Shown here: positions 12,463-24,276 of the stretch, one piece after another | Layout: every line of letters starts with the position of its first letter | How positions within the stretch are numbered: the first letter of the stretch is position 1 | Assembly: GCF_002288925.2 (NCBI RefSeq) | Contig: NW_022098050.1 | Coordinates: 2,764,154-2,828,153 of the forward strand | DNA: 64,000 nt | Source of the DNA: Delphinapterus leucas | Taxonomy: Eukaryota > Chordata > Mammalia > Artiodactyla > Monodontidae | Direction: 5' to 3' | Made by a program: the position numbers and the translations under genes | The notes under the pieces: generated by a model | What the model saw: the letters and a program-made list of their open reading frames with translations, nothing else | Databases searched by the model: none | Told to the model about the DNA's origin: nothing

Positions 12463-12685
12463 TTACAGTTGACCCTTGAACAGCGTGGGGGTTGGGGGCA
12501 GTGAGCTTCTGCACAGCTGAAACTCAGCATTATAACTTTACAGTCAGCTCTCCATATCCATAGTTCCACCTCCATGGGGTCAGCCAACCTCGGATCATGT
12601 AGTACTGTGGTACGTATTTATTGGGAAAAAATCTGCGTATAAGTGGACCTGTGCAGTTCAAACACATGTTGTTCAAGGGTCAACC
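12463..12685. repeat. Tigger-type MITE
   Basis: Inverted ends: 'cagttgacccttgaacagcg' at the left and 'gttgttcaagggtcaac' at the right. Contains 'cagtcagctctccatatcca'. Typical of Tc1/mariner Tigger-derived MITEs. Confidence 0.75.
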
Positions 12686-12839
12686 CAATATGGTTGCTTT
12701 TGCCATAGTTCTTGCCTTAAGATTGAAATACAATGACTCAACACCTGAGATATTTTTCCCCCAGACCAACCCAAATATACAGCCTACTTACCAGCTATGA
12801 AGGTCCATGGTGTACATATTTTTGTGTAGTTACCCCACC

Positions 12840-13325
12840 CTTGGCTTCATCTTAGTTATCCTGCTTATTTTTATTTCTTGTTATCTTCATGGTGGCCTAC
12901 AAGGTCCTATATGTTGGGCATCCTCCCTTCCTGGCCTCACCTCTCTGACCTCATCTCCTGCCTATCTCCCCCTGGCTCTCACTGCTGCAGACACACCAGC
13001 CTCCTTATACTGTTCCTTAAACACACAGATACCCTCCCACGTTAGGGCCTTTGCATGAGTTGTGCCCTCTGCCTAGAAAACTCTTCCCTCACACATCACT
13101 TTGGCTAGTGTCCTCACCTCTTTCAGGTCTTTGATCAGACGGCACCTTTTCTACGAAACGTGCCCTGACCCTCCTGTTTAATACAGAATACTGTACCCCT
13201 CCCTACAACCTCCCAAACCTCCTTCCCCGCTCTACATTCTCTTCTCTCCGTAATGCTCATCACCTTTTAGTATACTAGATACTCATTTATCATATTAATT
13301 GCATGTTTTCTGAACCTCTTCCTCC
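12840..13325. repeat. L2 LINE remnant
   Basis: 'agtgtcctcacctctttcaggt' and 'cgtgccctgaccctcctg' are L2 3'-region signatures. Diverged; no coding capacity. Confidence 0.6.
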
Positions 13326-13329
13326 TGTG

Positions 13330-13850
13330 TTTTGGGGGCCCCCAGGACCACCCCAGGATTGATGATGCACTCAGAGAACTCAAAGGACTCAGCACACAGT
13401 CATAACCATGGTTATGATTTACTACAGCGACAGGACACAAAGCAAAATCAGCGAAGGGAAGAGGTGCCAGGAGTGAAATCTGGGGGAAAACCAGGCACTG
13501 GCTTCCAAGGGTCCTCTCCCTGCAGAGTCAAAAAGGACACGCTTCATTCCCCTGGCAGCTAGTTGTGACAACACATGGGAGATGTGGTTTGCCAGGGAAG
13601 CCCATTAGAGACTCAGCACCCCGGGTCTTTACTAGGGGCTGGTCATGTAGGCGCCCTGTGCCCAGCATGTATCAAAATTCTAGACGCCCAGAAGGAAAGC
13701 AGGTGTTCAGAATAAACTATATTGTTTGCACAAACAGTTGAGGCACACCTTTACTAGTCCTGGGCGTGGTTGTCTAGAAATCCAAGTTCTCAAATGCCAG
13801 CCAAGGCCAGCCTTGCAAACAGGCCTCTCTAAGAATGGCAGTCTCGGGCC
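13330..13850. repeat. LTR remnant (ERVL/MaLR-like), non-coding
   Basis: 'agagaactcaaaggactcag', 'gtgacaacacatgggagatg' and 'gaaagcaggtgttcagaata' match a mammalian solo LTR I recognise by pattern but cannot name securely. Includes the 16-bp palindrome cataaccatggttatg near 13402. No viral coding sequence nearby. Confidence 0.5.
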
Positions 13851-13859
13851 TGCTGCGAT

Positions 13860-14000
13860 AACTTTTTTCTCCATACCACGCAGGAATCTAAGCTCCTTGA
13901 GGACAGAGATCTTTGTTTTGTGCCATCATGCGCCCCCCTAGAGCAGCGTCTGACACATAGTAAGTGCTCCAAGTGCTTAACAAATATTTATTGAATGAAG
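13860..14000. repeat. L2 LINE 3'-end remnant
   Basis: 'aagctccttgaggacagaga' and 'agtaagtgctccaagtgctt', followed by 'aaatatttattgaatga', are the L2 3' end pattern. Confidence 0.65.
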
Positions 14001-15426
14001 AGGGGGAACACAGGCCCTTGGGGTGGACCATTCCCTGTGGCAGAAATACCTCACAGAGGAGGAATAGTCTCCTGATTTACCCCTACGGGGCTTTACCTGA
14101 AGCAGCAGGCCCATATACGTACGACTCCCATCCAGACAGCCCCTGTCCAGGGGACCTGAAACAAGCCCGGCCTCCACACCCTCACAAGTCCATTTGTCCA
14201 GGAGCAATGTGTTCAGAGTAGTTGCTTGGTGAGGATCCAGGTCTTTTGATCCTGGTTTTCCTCTTCCCATGTTTGTTTTTTGCCATCCCACAGTGCCGAG
14301 GGTTGGAATGAAAACTGGCCTAGTTGTGGACCATTTGACTTGACCTGCATCTGGTTGTGACATTTATGCAAGCAATGTCTTAGTTTCTTCTTCTAGTGTT
14401 GATTTTTAAAGGCAAAAGGGCCATGTGAAAGGACTTTTCCCTCACACGATACACATTTCCTCCTTCTCTGTTTCCAGATTCTGAACCATTTTTCACTGTG
14501 ACTCTGTAAGCTCTGTAGTTTTACCTATGATCAGTGACTCTTCAGGGTAAAAACCTCAGTTTTTCATTCTCCGTTCCCTCAGTAATTGAAAGATTAAGGT
14601 AATTTCAAAACTACTTGTGTCAGGAATTCATCCCATCTGGAAAGTCTGTTTCATAAAAGGCTTGCTTGTCTCATTCTGAAGTTTGACAAATTGATGGAAT
14701 GAATCATTTGTTGAAATTCAGCAAAGAGCGCCCAGCCCCATATTCTATGTCTCAGCTTAAGATTGGTCTCAGCTCAAAAATACTAAATTGCATTTATCAG
14801 CAGGAAAAAAAAATGAAAGGTTTTTAAAATGCATATCATAGTACCATCTGAGAATATACATCTCATGTAACATTTGTCATCAAAATTAAGGTTTAATATT
14901 ATTGCAAGAATGTGTTGACCCATCATTCCTACCAATAGAATAGGCTAGGTTGGCATATTAATAACAATTCTAACTAATGCTGAGTCACTTTTGTATAGGG
15001 AAAATATTCTTCTGAATGGAAGGAATTATGAATCTACTCTTAAAATATGGGCAAATAAAAAATGGACAAATAAAAAATAATTGCCCATCAAGATTGCCGG
15101 ACTGATCAGATGAATTAATATTTCTGGCTGAGAAATGGTAAATTCTGAGGGAGAAAACTGTCAGGGAGCATTCACCAGCGACTTTAACAAATGACTTGGT
15201 CTTGACAGAAACATTTTAAGTACAGCTTCTAGATGTTTAAAGTATTTAGTCATCTTGACAAGATTGGGTTAGCCTTTCCTGAAACTTAAAAAAAAACAAA
15301 ACAAAACTGACATGTTAGAATAAAGGGAATCATATGGCAGGATATTACAGTACTCGGCCAGTGCTCTTGAGGACAGTGACTTTGTTACTTTCTGGAGCTG
15401 GTAAGGACCTAAAAAAATTTCTGATC
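14001..15426. other. Unique sequence, nothing recognised
   Basis: No repeat or exon identified. It is AT-rich after 14600. Short open frames only. Confidence 0.5.
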
Positions 15427-15436
15427 CATGTCCTTC

Positions 15437-15658
15437 TTTTTTTTTCTTTCTTTTTTTTTTTTTTTGGCGGTACGCGGGCCTCTCACTGTTGTGGCCTCTC
15501 CCGTTGCGGAGCCCAGTCTCTGGACGCGCAGGCTCAGCAGCCATGGCTCACGGGCCCAGCCGCTCTGTGGCATGTGGGATCCTCCCGGACCGGGGCACGA
15601 ACCCGTGTCCCCTGCATCGGCAGGCGGACTCTCAGCCACTGCGCCACCAGGGAAGCCC
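15437..15658 (-). mobile_element. CHR-2 SINE, full length, 10-bp TSD
   Basis: T-rich tail, gcggtacgcgggcctctcac, then gggaagccc at the far end. Duplication catgtccttc at 15427-15436 and 15659-15668. Open frames across it are accidental. Confidence 0.95.
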
Positions 15659-15664
15659 CATGTC

Positions 15665-15790
15665 CTTCATTTTATAGGTGAGAAAACTGAGGTCCAGAGA
15701 GGTGCAGTGACTTGATGAGAACCACACAGTAAACTAAAGCAGAGCACAGAACAGAACTCAGGTTCTTTCACTTTCAGATTGCTGTGCCAT
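15665..15790 (-). repeat. MIR SINE remnant
   Basis: Antisense MIR: 'gagaaaactgaggtccagag' and 'tgcagtgacttgatgagaac'. The left end is cut by the CHR-2 insertion. Confidence 0.65.
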
Positions 15791-15815
15791 TCTGATCCAA
15801 TGATATGGTCTAAGG

Positions 15816-16043
15816 CAGGGGTCCCCAACCCCCGGGCCGCAGACCGATACCAGTCCGCAGCCTGTTAGGAACGGGGCCGCACAGTAGGAGGGGAGCGGCG
15901 GGCGAGTGAGCAAAGCTGCATCTGCCGCTCCCCATCGCTCACATTACCGCCTGAACCACCGCCACCACACCCCTGCCCCCATCCGAGGAAAAACTGTCTT
16001 CCATGAAACTGGTCCCTGGTGCCTAAAAGGTTGGGGACTGCTG
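15816..16043 (+). mobile_element. MER1-type hAT MITE with TSD shared with neighbour
   Basis: Ends are inverted: caggggtccccaac at the left, gttggggactgctg at the right. Flanked by gtctaagg at 15808-15815 and 16044-16051. A second copy lies at 32393-32741. Length 228 bp; non-autonomous. Confidence 0.85.
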
Positions 16044-16051
16044 GTCTAAGG

Positions 16052-16236
16052 CAGGGGTTCTCAAAATCTAGGGGCATCAGAATCACCTGGAGAGCTTGTT
16101 AATACACAGCTTCCTGGGTCCTACTTCAGAGTTTGTTTCCATAGGTCTGGGATAGGGACAGGGAATTTGCATTTCTCTCAAGTTCCCAGGTGATGCTCTT
16201 GGTCCTGGTCCAGTGACCACACTTGGAGAACCCCTG
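16052..16236 (+). mobile_element. MER5A hAT MITE, full length
   Basis: Starts caggggttctcaaaatctag and ends gagaacccctg. Flanked by gtctaagg (16044-16051) and ggctaagg (16237-16244), one mismatch. It directly abuts the shared duplication of the MER1-type element. Confidence 0.9.
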
Positions 16237-16244
16237 GGCTAAGG

Positions 16245-17796
16245 GTTGGAAGGGATAGTGAGGAAACTAAGAATAAATGTGGAATTTTCTGCAGGGGAAG
16301 AGGGAATGACTGACCGATTGATTTTAGCTACTCCTGAGTATCTTCATAATCAGAGAATAGAAGGTCTGTTAGTAATTTTACGTTTCCTATTGTACTTATT
16401 GTTAAATAAGGTTTCTACTATTAGCCCAAGTGGTAAATTTCTTTCCTGACTCAGAATTATGACCCATTGTGGGCCTGGATAATGGGTAAAGGGGACCATA
16501 GCAAGTCAGTGCCAAGGAAAAGAAAATCCCTAAGAGGTATTTTAAAATATGGAATAATGGTTGATTGTAGACACCTCTTCAGAATCAAAATCATTACCAG
16601 GAAATCATCGAGTTGCCTTTACTCATCTTGAGCGTCCCCATTAACATAGGAAAAAAGAGAGCCAGAAATGGTGACTGCAGACAAAAAAATTGGTTAATTG
16701 AGTTGACAAAGAGAGTTGAACTTAAAGCAGGAATTTTATCGCTCCAAATTTTGTTTTTCTGGGCCAATTAACAGAAATGTGCTTTACGTTTCCGTTGGTG
16801 CTACAGAATGTGAACACTGTCTGATAGTAAGATGATGTCTAAAAACCAAGTTCTCATGGTAGATTCTAAGCACATCTTTTCATTAACATAAAGTTTATCT
16901 TTATTTCTTCTTTTTATCTTTTTGTCGGTATTCATTAGCTAGTTAGATTGAAATGGATGCTTTATAATACATTGAGACAAAATCAAAATTGTTGGTCGCA
17001 ACCTTTCCTCCTGCCTCTTTTCAGAAATCTCCTACCTGCTAAAAAGAAACCCCTATTTGCCTGCTCAGAATCTCTCTAAATTGTCCCCTTCACCTTCCTA
17101 GAGTAGGAAGAAACTATTCCTTGCTGGCCTAGAGACTAAATCAAAGTTTTGGGAGAAGGAGAGAGAAGACAGAGTGGAGAAAAAGAACCCAAAAGGATTC
17201 TGGGGCTCAACAGATCATTTGTGTGTAAAAGGTTCCAAAGCAACTGTGAGGGACAAAGGAATTAGTGATTGGGGAAGGGGTTGAGAAAGTGTTATGTGGG
17301 TTATGAAGGGATCTCTGTTACTATGTTTTGAAAGACAAAGAAAAGAGCTAAGAGCTGCTTTTTCGACGGTCTGTAGCTACTAAAAGAGACACTGATCCAA
17401 GATTAGACCACATGCGTCCTTGGATTTATTAAGTTTACTGAAAGTACCTACGATTCAGTCTTTGCTCTAATAAAATTTGTTTGCAAGAGGGAGTCAAGGG
17501 AATCCATGGAAAATTAGGTTTCCAAGGAAACCAGCCTGGATGGGATAAGAGGAACATTATGCCTATCTATCAATTAACAAATATTTACAGTCACATGAGG
17601 GCTCTTGCTGTTGGTGAGAAGGGAAACATTCCACACTGCTCCAGCGGAAGTGGTGAAAGATATAGGGGCATGGAGGTACAGGGGAGAACTTGAGACTACA
17701 GGCCTCAAAAAGGGAAAAATATACTGTGGTTTCAGAAAAAAAAAAAAAGGTTCTAGTAAAAACTCTGAGTCACCTTTCCATTCTGGGGAAACTGAG
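16245..17796. other. Unique sequence, nothing recognised
   Basis: AT-rich with an A13 run near 17737. No exon or repeat identified. Confidence 0.5.
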
Positions 17797-18340
17797 TGTA
17801 TCAGTTACCTATTGCTGCGTGACAAACTGCCTCAAAACTCAGTAGTTCAAAATAAAAATCTTTTACTTTGCTCAAAAATGTGCAATTTGGATAGGGTTCA
17901 GCAGAGAGGGCTTGTTTTTTCTTCTGCTTTTGTCTGCTGGGAGGGCTCAACTTGAGGCTAGAGTAACTGTTTTCAAGATGGCTCACTCACATGGGTGGCA
18001 AGTTGGTGCTGGTTCTCTACTGAGAGCTCATCTGGACTCGGAGCCTTGGTTTCTCTCCCCATTGGCCTTTCCATGGACTGCTTGGGCTTCCTTACAGTAT
18101 GGTGGCTGGATTAAGTGAGCATCCTAAGAGAATATGACAAAAGTGCATGGCATTTCATGACCTAGCCTCGGGTGTCATATACTGTCACTTCTGAAGTACT
18201 CTGGTCAAAACAAGTCACGGTGTCCTTTGAGGCTCAAGGGGAAGGGGAATGGAAAGGCCCTGGAAAAGCACGTGGATGGACATTTTTGGGTGATCTGCCA
18301 CACGGGGAAACCTAAGGCATGATCTAGGCTTTGAATTGGT
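17797..18340 (-). repeat. MLT1-like LTR remnant
   Basis: Begins 'tgtatcagttacctattgctgc', the antisense end of MLT1-type LTRs, and continues with diverged LTR sequence. The right boundary is uncertain. Confidence 0.55.
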
Positions 18341-18777
18341 GTTTACAAAAGTCAAACACATGTCTCAGTGCTTCTCACCTTGCTTCTTTTCCTCCTTTTA
18401 TCCCTGTAGACAGAATGCTTAGCCCTTACTAAAAGTCCAGTCCTAGAAGCAGCAACCCTAATCTTCTCCCATCTTTTTTTAAGAGGACAGTTTGGGCCAT
18501 TTTTAAATATTTCAGGTCACAGAGCTGGAAAGGAGAGAGTCAAAAAGAATTACACAAGAGAAGCGGAAGTTGCAAGTGTTAATCAGCAGCCTTTCCAACG
18601 GGCAGCGGCCCTCCCTAACACACTAAGAGATTCGCCGATTCTGGAACTTCACCTGTAGCGGGCACTATGTTAATTGTGTATACTCCTTGTCTTAGTTTGG
18701 GTTTCACTAAAGTGCACCCTGGGACAAGGATTTGGGAGCAAGTAGTTTACTCGGGAGATGATCTCAGGAAGCACAGT

Positions 18778-18809
18778 GAGGGAGTAGAAAGTTGAGGGAG
18801 TAGAAAGTA
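18778..18809. repeat. 16-bp unit duplicated in tandem
   Basis: gagggagtagaaagtt is followed at once by gagggagtagaaagta. It lies in a 18680-18900 stretch that looks like an old unclassified repeat. Confidence 0.9.
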
Positions 18810-19366
18810 AGGGAGGGAAGGGAGGAAAGCCAACGAAGTGTATGATACTGAGCCGCTTCCCCCGTGGGCTTCTGGGACACAGTCCCATGGGGACTTTTGA
18901 TAGATGGTGTAGAACACACCCCAGAGCTATCCCTTAGGAGGAATGAGGAGAGTGGAGTGTTTATCCACCAGTTCCTGTCCCTCGTTTGTTGGGGGCATTA
19001 ACCCTGACACTTCTAGCCTGCCCCGTGCCCAGACCAAACACACTCACGAAGCCAAAGGAGGGCTTCAGGCAGACAGTACCCATCGTGATATTGTCTCCCG
19101 CATGAGACTGTGCTTCAGCCCAAGACAGAAAAGTAAACTGCTAAATGCCGACTAGCTTTCTCTCCCCCTCTTCCCACGCAGCACCCCTAGCCCTTGTGCA
19201 TCTCCTCTGCTCCACGGCTCCGGTGGTTTCCTTTTTTTTTTTTTTTTAATTTTTTGTCCCCCATCCCAAACCATGGTTAGAAGGATGCCTTTGCTTACCT
19301 ATCTCACCATGGTTTGTGTCATATTCCATCCTTCTCATGGAGGCAGGCCTAGTCATCCTCTCATTT

Positions 19367-19662
19367 TAAAAAAAATTTTTATCGAGGTATAGTTAATTTC
19401 CAATGTTGTGTTAGTTTCAGGTGTACAGCAAAGTGAATCAGCTATACATATCCACATATCCACTCTTTTTTAGATTCCTTTCCCATATAGGCCACTACAG
19501 AGTATTGAGTAGAGTTCCCTGTGATATACAGTAGGTTCTTGTTAGTTATCTATTTTATATACAGTAGTGTATATGTGTCAGTCCCAGTCTGCCAATTTAT
19601 CCCACCCTCCCCCCTTCCCCCCCCCCCCCCCCCCGTAACCATAAGTTTGTTTTCTACATCTG
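19367..19662 (-). mobile_element. 5'-truncated L1 3' end, 16-bp TSD
   Basis: Antisense L1 tail: 'atcgaggtatagttaatttcc' through 'aaccataagtttgttttcta'. Perfect duplication agtcatcctctcattt at 19351-19366 and 19663-19678. Contains an 18-base C run at 19617-19634. Confidence 0.9.
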
Positions 19663-19914
19663 AGTCATCCTCTCATTTAAAACAAAGAGGACAGGGCCTG
19701 TCGCCCGTTCTGATGTGGGAAATGGAAGGGTTCCTTGAATGGCCAGGGTCAAGGTCTTAGTAATTATAGCTAGAGGATGAAGGAGTTGAAGAAGACTGAT
19801 ACAGGCCTGTGTTCTTAAAGTGACACTCCTCCAGCACCAATATACCTGGCCTGCTTGGTGTGAATACGTGTCGGGTGGCAATAGACTGGGGTACTTCCAA
19901 GCTTTGGGTCCAGT

Positions 19915-20110
19915 TGCCCGAGTTTGAATCCCAGAGTTCCTCACTAGTTGTATGACCCTGGGCAAGTTACCTGAGCTTTCTGTGCCTCATTTTCCTCCTC
20001 TATAAAGGGTGTCATATGATTGTTTTGTGGATTAGATGGGAGAGAACATGAAATGCATATAGAATGATGCCTGGCAATTACTTAGTGCTCAGTGGTGCTT
20101 GTTGTTGTTT
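19915..20110 (+). repeat. MIR SINE remnant
   Basis: Sense MIR: 'tgaccctgggcaagttacct', then 'tgtgcctcattttcctcctc', then 'gcctggcaattacttagtgc'. Fairly complete. Confidence 0.75.
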
Positions 20111-20132
20111 TCATTATCATTCTTGTCCATAT

Positions 20133-20245
20133 CCCAGACCTAGTGAATCATAATCACCAAAGATAGAGCCTGGAAACCTTCATTTCAAACCAGCCCCTCA
20201 TGTGTGATTCATATACATCTGAAGTTTGAACACCACTTCTCCAGG
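20133..20245. repeat. MER5-like MITE fragment
   Basis: 'agtgaatcataatcacca' and a weak 'cctggaaaccttcatttc' block suggest a decayed MER5-type element. Confidence 0.35.
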
Positions 20246-20509
20246 CTGAGAGACGGAGAGAGCTATCAGGTGATGTCAAGGCAAGATTGATTAGACCAGG
20301 AGCATCTCATTTCCAGCAACTTCAGGAAATGAGGAGTTTCCTGTAAGTCAGTTTCCCAGATGTCTGGAGCTTTTCTCTTGTTTTAAACACCCAGTCATAA
20401 AAGTTAAAACTTGATGTATTATTCATCCTTAAGTCTAAATTCTAGTACACGCTTGCACAGAGAATTCTGGAAATAGTAGTGTTGTTAGCAGTACTTTGGG
20501 AGGAGACAG

Positions 20510-21150
20510 TCATGCAGATGGTAAATATTTATAGACGGCCTTGCTGTGTCCCCTTAGTGTGGTAGGTGCTGAGGATACAGTGACAAACAGGACCAAAACC
20601 CTGGCTTCAAGATGCTCACCGTCTAGTGAAGGAAAGGCCAGGAAATGGTGCTGATTGCAGCAAGAGGGCTGATAGGACAGAAGGCGGTTTTGAGCTTTGT
20701 CACAGCGATGTCCTAAAGGCTGTGGAAGTGGGAGCAGGGGGTATGTGGCCCTCATGCTGGGCCCTCTGAGTGCTTGGTCCTGCCAGCTGATGCTCCTGCA
20801 TCCTTCCCCAGCTGTCAGTTGACACTCCTTGCTTCTGTCAATTTGCCTGCCTTCAAATGACATTCCTGTCCTCATCTAACGCACTGCTTCTAATCTGCTG
20901 TGGGCTGGAAACTGGATACCCTGAACTGGCTGGAACGTTGCCCTCTCAGAAAGGCCTTCTCTGACCTTGCCGTCTAAAATAGTGTGCCCCCCTCCCCCCA
21001 TCACGGTCGGCAGCCCCTTACACTGATTGACTTTCCTTCGTGGCATTTGTCACCTCCTGATGACACGTTACATGTATGCATTTGTGTTCGATGGTCTGCC
21101 TTCTTCACTAGGATGTAAGTGCCAAAAGGGCAGCTTGGTCCACCTCTGCA
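20510..21150. repeat. Old LINE remnants (L2-like)
   Basis: 'ctctcagaaaggccttctctgacc' near 20944 is an L2 signature. 20510-20640 has the 'ctcaccgtctagtgaaggaa' type of old-repeat text. No coding content recognised between them. Confidence 0.45.
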
Positions 21151-21185
21151 TCCAGCACCTGGAACCTGACCTGGCTCAGAATAGG

Positions 21186-21404
21186 GTTTTTTTGTTTTTG
21201 TTTTTGTTTTTTTGCGGTACGCGGGCCTCTCACTGTTGTGGCCTCTCCCGTTGCGGAGCACAGGTTCCGGACGCACAGGCTCAGCAGCCATGGCTCACGG
21301 GCCCAGCCGCTCTGTGGCATGTGGGATCCTCCCGGACCGGGGCACGAACCCGTGTCCCCTGCATCGGCAGGCGGACTCTCAATCACTGCACCACCAGGGA
21401 AGCC
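21186..21404 (-). mobile_element. CHR-2 SINE, full length, 9-bp TSD
   Basis: T/G-rich tail, then gcggtacgcgggcctctcac, ending gggaagcc. Duplication cagaatagg at 21177-21185 and 21405-21413. Confidence 0.95.
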
Positions 21405-21465
21405 CAGAATAGGTTTTTAATAAATATTGAGTGAGTAATAATAATAGCAGATAAATTTCTTTTTT

Positions 21466-21910
21466 TTTTTTCTCTTTTTTTGTCAGGGTATAACTTGCAC
21501 TCAGTAAAATGCACCCATCTTACGTGTTCGACTCAACGAACAGGTGTACGTGCATGCACACATTGTAACCCCACCCAGAGCAGGATACAGCGCCTTTCTG
21601 GCACCCACCCAGCAGTTCCCTGAGACCCCTCCCAATCAACACCTCCTCCAGAAGGTACCCACTCTTCTGACTTCCACCACCATTGATTAGTTTTGCTCAT
21701 TCTTGAATTTCATGTAAATGTAACCATGTAGTCTGTGTTCTTATGTGTCAGCCTTCTCAACACTATGCCTGTGAGATTCATCCATGCTGTTGAGTGTAGC
21801 GGCACCTCATGCTTTATTTCATTACTTGCAATGTTCTGAGTGAATTTATTGCAATATATTTAACCCATTCTGCTCACATGTGGATTGTTTCCAGGTCTGG
21901 CTGCTAAGGA
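21466..21910 (-). repeat. Ancient L1 3' region
   Basis: 'gggtataacttgcactcagt' followed by 'attcatccatgctgttgagtg' and 'tcacatgtggattgtttcca' is antisense old L1 3' sequence. Confidence 0.7.
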
Positions 21911-22301
21911 AAATAAGTTTTGAGAATGGTCCTGCAAAGCTCTGTGAGTTAGAGGGCATGAATGTCATGGCAACTTTTTTGGATGGTTTACTCTTACCCC
22001 ATTTTCTCAGTCCTCCATTTCTGGAACTCTACCCCTCCTCCTATTTTGTCAGGGTTCTGATTATGCTTGGACCTGTGATGTCTGCCCGGAACTCAGTCAA
22101 ATTTACAAAACCCCTACTTGGCCTGGTAGAGCAAAGCCACATTCCTGGTGGTTCATTCCCAAGACATAGAAGCAAAACGCTATTAGCTATCCCTCCTGGT
22201 GGCCTTCCCTTCTCTTCCTCTTTTGTCCTTGATTCTTGTTCACTTTCTGCTAATTCCCTCCACTAACTGGGGGCACCTTTGGGCCTCATGTGTGTTATAA
22301 C

Positions 22302-22480
22302 AGGGGTTCTCAACCACAGCTGCACATTACAATCACTTGGGGAACCTTGAACACAACCATGCCTGAGCCCCACTCCAAAGCAATTAAATCAGTGTCTCTG
22401 GAGGGGTGGTGCCTGGGTATCAGTGTTTTAGATACGCTTCCCAGATGATTCTAATAGCCAGCCAAGTTTGAGAACCATTA
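22302..22480 (+). repeat. MER5A-type hAT MITE
   Basis: Begins caggggttctcaaccacagc and ends near 'agtttgagaaccatt'. Core 'caatcacttggggaacctt'. Confidence 0.8.
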
Positions 22481-22833
22481 GAGGACACATCTTATCATAG
22501 GAAATGGTGCAGATGTGTAGAATCAGCTCAGCCCCTTTCCCCCCATCAGACAGAATCAACTTGTTTCTATAGGACTTACTAGATAGGGCTCGTTTGCATG
22601 TTGTCAGCTTTATAAATTGCAGGGAGCAGTTTATATTAGAACTGCTTAAAAATGAGGAAGTCAAGGAATGTGGCTTTTTCTTCCACCATATTAGTCACTC
22701 CATAGTGTCTAGAGCAGTATTAATTCAAGTTTGGTTCATGTATTACAATTGAGATCCATCATTTAAACTCCAGGCTGTGGCAGAGACGCCTTGAGTACCA
22801 TTGGATGGGTACTTCTGAAAGACTGTTATTTGT

Positions 22834-23210
22834 TTGTTTGTTTGTTTTTTAATTTATTTTATTGACGTATAGTTGATTTACAATGTTGTGTTGATTTCTG
22901 CTGTGTGGCAGAGTGATTCACTTATACATAGATACTCATTCTTTTTCATATTCTTTCCCATTATGGTTTATCACAGGGTATTGAATATAGTTCCCTGTGC
23001 TATACAGTAGGACCTTGCTGTTTGTCCATCCTACATATACCAGTTTGCATCTGCTAATCCCAAACTCCCAGTCCATCCCTCCCCCACCCCCCTCCGCCTC
23101 AGCAACCACCAGTCTATTCTCTATGTCTGTGAGTCTGTTTCGGACTTGTAGATAGGTTCATTTGTGTTGTATTTTAGGTTCCACATATAAGTGATATCAT
23201 ATGTTATTTG
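22834..23210 (-). mobile_element. 5'-truncated L1 3' end, 20-bp TSD
   Basis: Antisense L1 tail from 'attgacgtatagttgattta' to 'ccacatataagtgatatcat'. Duplication tctgaaagactgttatttgt is perfect at 22814-22833 and 23211-23230. Confidence 0.95.
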
Positions 23211-23442
23211 TCTGAAAGACTGTTATTTGTGATTATTTTTAAGTGGGCACCACATGTAAACAGAATTAGTACCACCAGGTCAGAAGTGTCTTGAGGTCAG
23301 GGTCTATTTTTTAATCCTGACAATACCCAACAGTATTTTGTCCACTGCAGCTAACATTTGTTATTTACTGCACTCGGCGTTTAAAACTGAATTAATCCTC
23401 AACTGTAACAACAGCCTTACTGAACACTTATGCTCTGTCCCC

Positions 23443-23662
23443 CCTTTTTTTTGTTTTGTTTTTTTTTGCGGTACGTGGGCCTCTCACCCCTGTGGCCTCT
23501 CCCGTTGCGGAGCACAGGCTCCGGACGCGCAGGCCCAGCGTCCATGGCCCACGGGCCCAGGTGCTCCGCGGCATGTGGGATCTTCCCGGACTGGGGCACG
23601 AACCTGCGTCCCCTGCATCGGCAGGCGGACTCTCAACCACTGCGCCACCAGGGAAGCCCCAC
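23443..23662 (-). mobile_element. CHR-2 SINE
   Basis: T-rich tail, 'gcggtacgtgggcctctcac', ending gggaagcccc. The flanks share ctgtcccc (23435-23442 and about 23664-23671). Confidence 0.92.
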
Positions 23663-23689
23663 ACTGTCCCCTTTTCTAAGCTCTTTGCA

Positions 23690-23875
23690 TGCATTCATTC
23701 ATCTACTCTACTCAACAGCCCTATGAGTTGAGTTTTTATTATTATCTCCATCTTATGCGTTAAGAAACTGAGGCACAGATTGGTTCAGTTCCGTACCAAG
23801 GGCTCACAGCTGGTAACTGGTAGAGCCAGGATTCAAGAAATTTGGGCTCAGAGGCTGTTTCCTTATCATCTACCC
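23690..23875 (-). repeat. MIR SINE remnant
   Basis: Antisense MIR: 'gttaagaaactgaggcacag', then 'agctggtaactggtagagcc'. Adjacent to the CHR-2 on its left and to MER5A on its right. Confidence 0.7.
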
Positions 23876-24040
23876 AGTGCTTCTCAAATTTTAACGCATG
23901 TAGAAATCACCTGGGGATCTTGTTAAAAATGCAGATTCTGGCTCACTAGATCTGGGGTAGGACCCAAGATTTTGCATTTCTAACAAGCTTTCAGGTGGTG
24001 TCGATGCTATCGGTTCATAGTCCACGTTTTGAGTAGCAAG
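23876..24040 (+). repeat. MER5A-type hAT MITE
   Basis: 'cagtgcttctcaaattttaa', 'gaaatcacctggggatcttg' and 'ttttgcatttctaacaagct' match MER5A. Confidence 0.8.
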
Positions 24041-24244
24041 GACATGCCCTGTGAGATCGTTTCTATTTCTGTCCCCACTGTCAGGTGAGTACTCTGAGGC
24101 TCAGAGAGGAGAGTGGTTTCGCCAGCCTCTCGCAGAAAATATACGTGAAGCTATAATTAGAATTCATGCAATGGGGTCTCAAAGGTGGTGTTTTAACCAA
24201 TATGCTTGGATCCTTGGTATACAGCTATTGAGTGAGTAAGTAAA

Positions 24245-24276
24245 GGTATAACTTGCGCTCAGTAAAATGCACCCAT
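24245..24276. repeat. 32-bp isolated L1-like segment
   Basis: Matches 21487-21518 at 31 of 32 positions (ggtataacttgc, then ctcagtaaaatgcacccat). Flanked by short taagtaa-like repeats. No other L1 sequence continues on either side. Confidence 0.7.

Noticed and set aside
13330..13850. Possible endogenous retrovirus
   Set aside because: Only LTR-like sequence is visible; no gag, pol or env sequence is adjacent.
15334..15715. Overlapping open frames of 60-115 codons with text like GTRASHCCGLSRCG, repeated at 21027, 23338, 27290, 29002, 47145 and 54491
   Set aside because: All lie across CHR-2 SINEs in one frame or another. The same peptide recurs because the repeat does; it is not a gene family.
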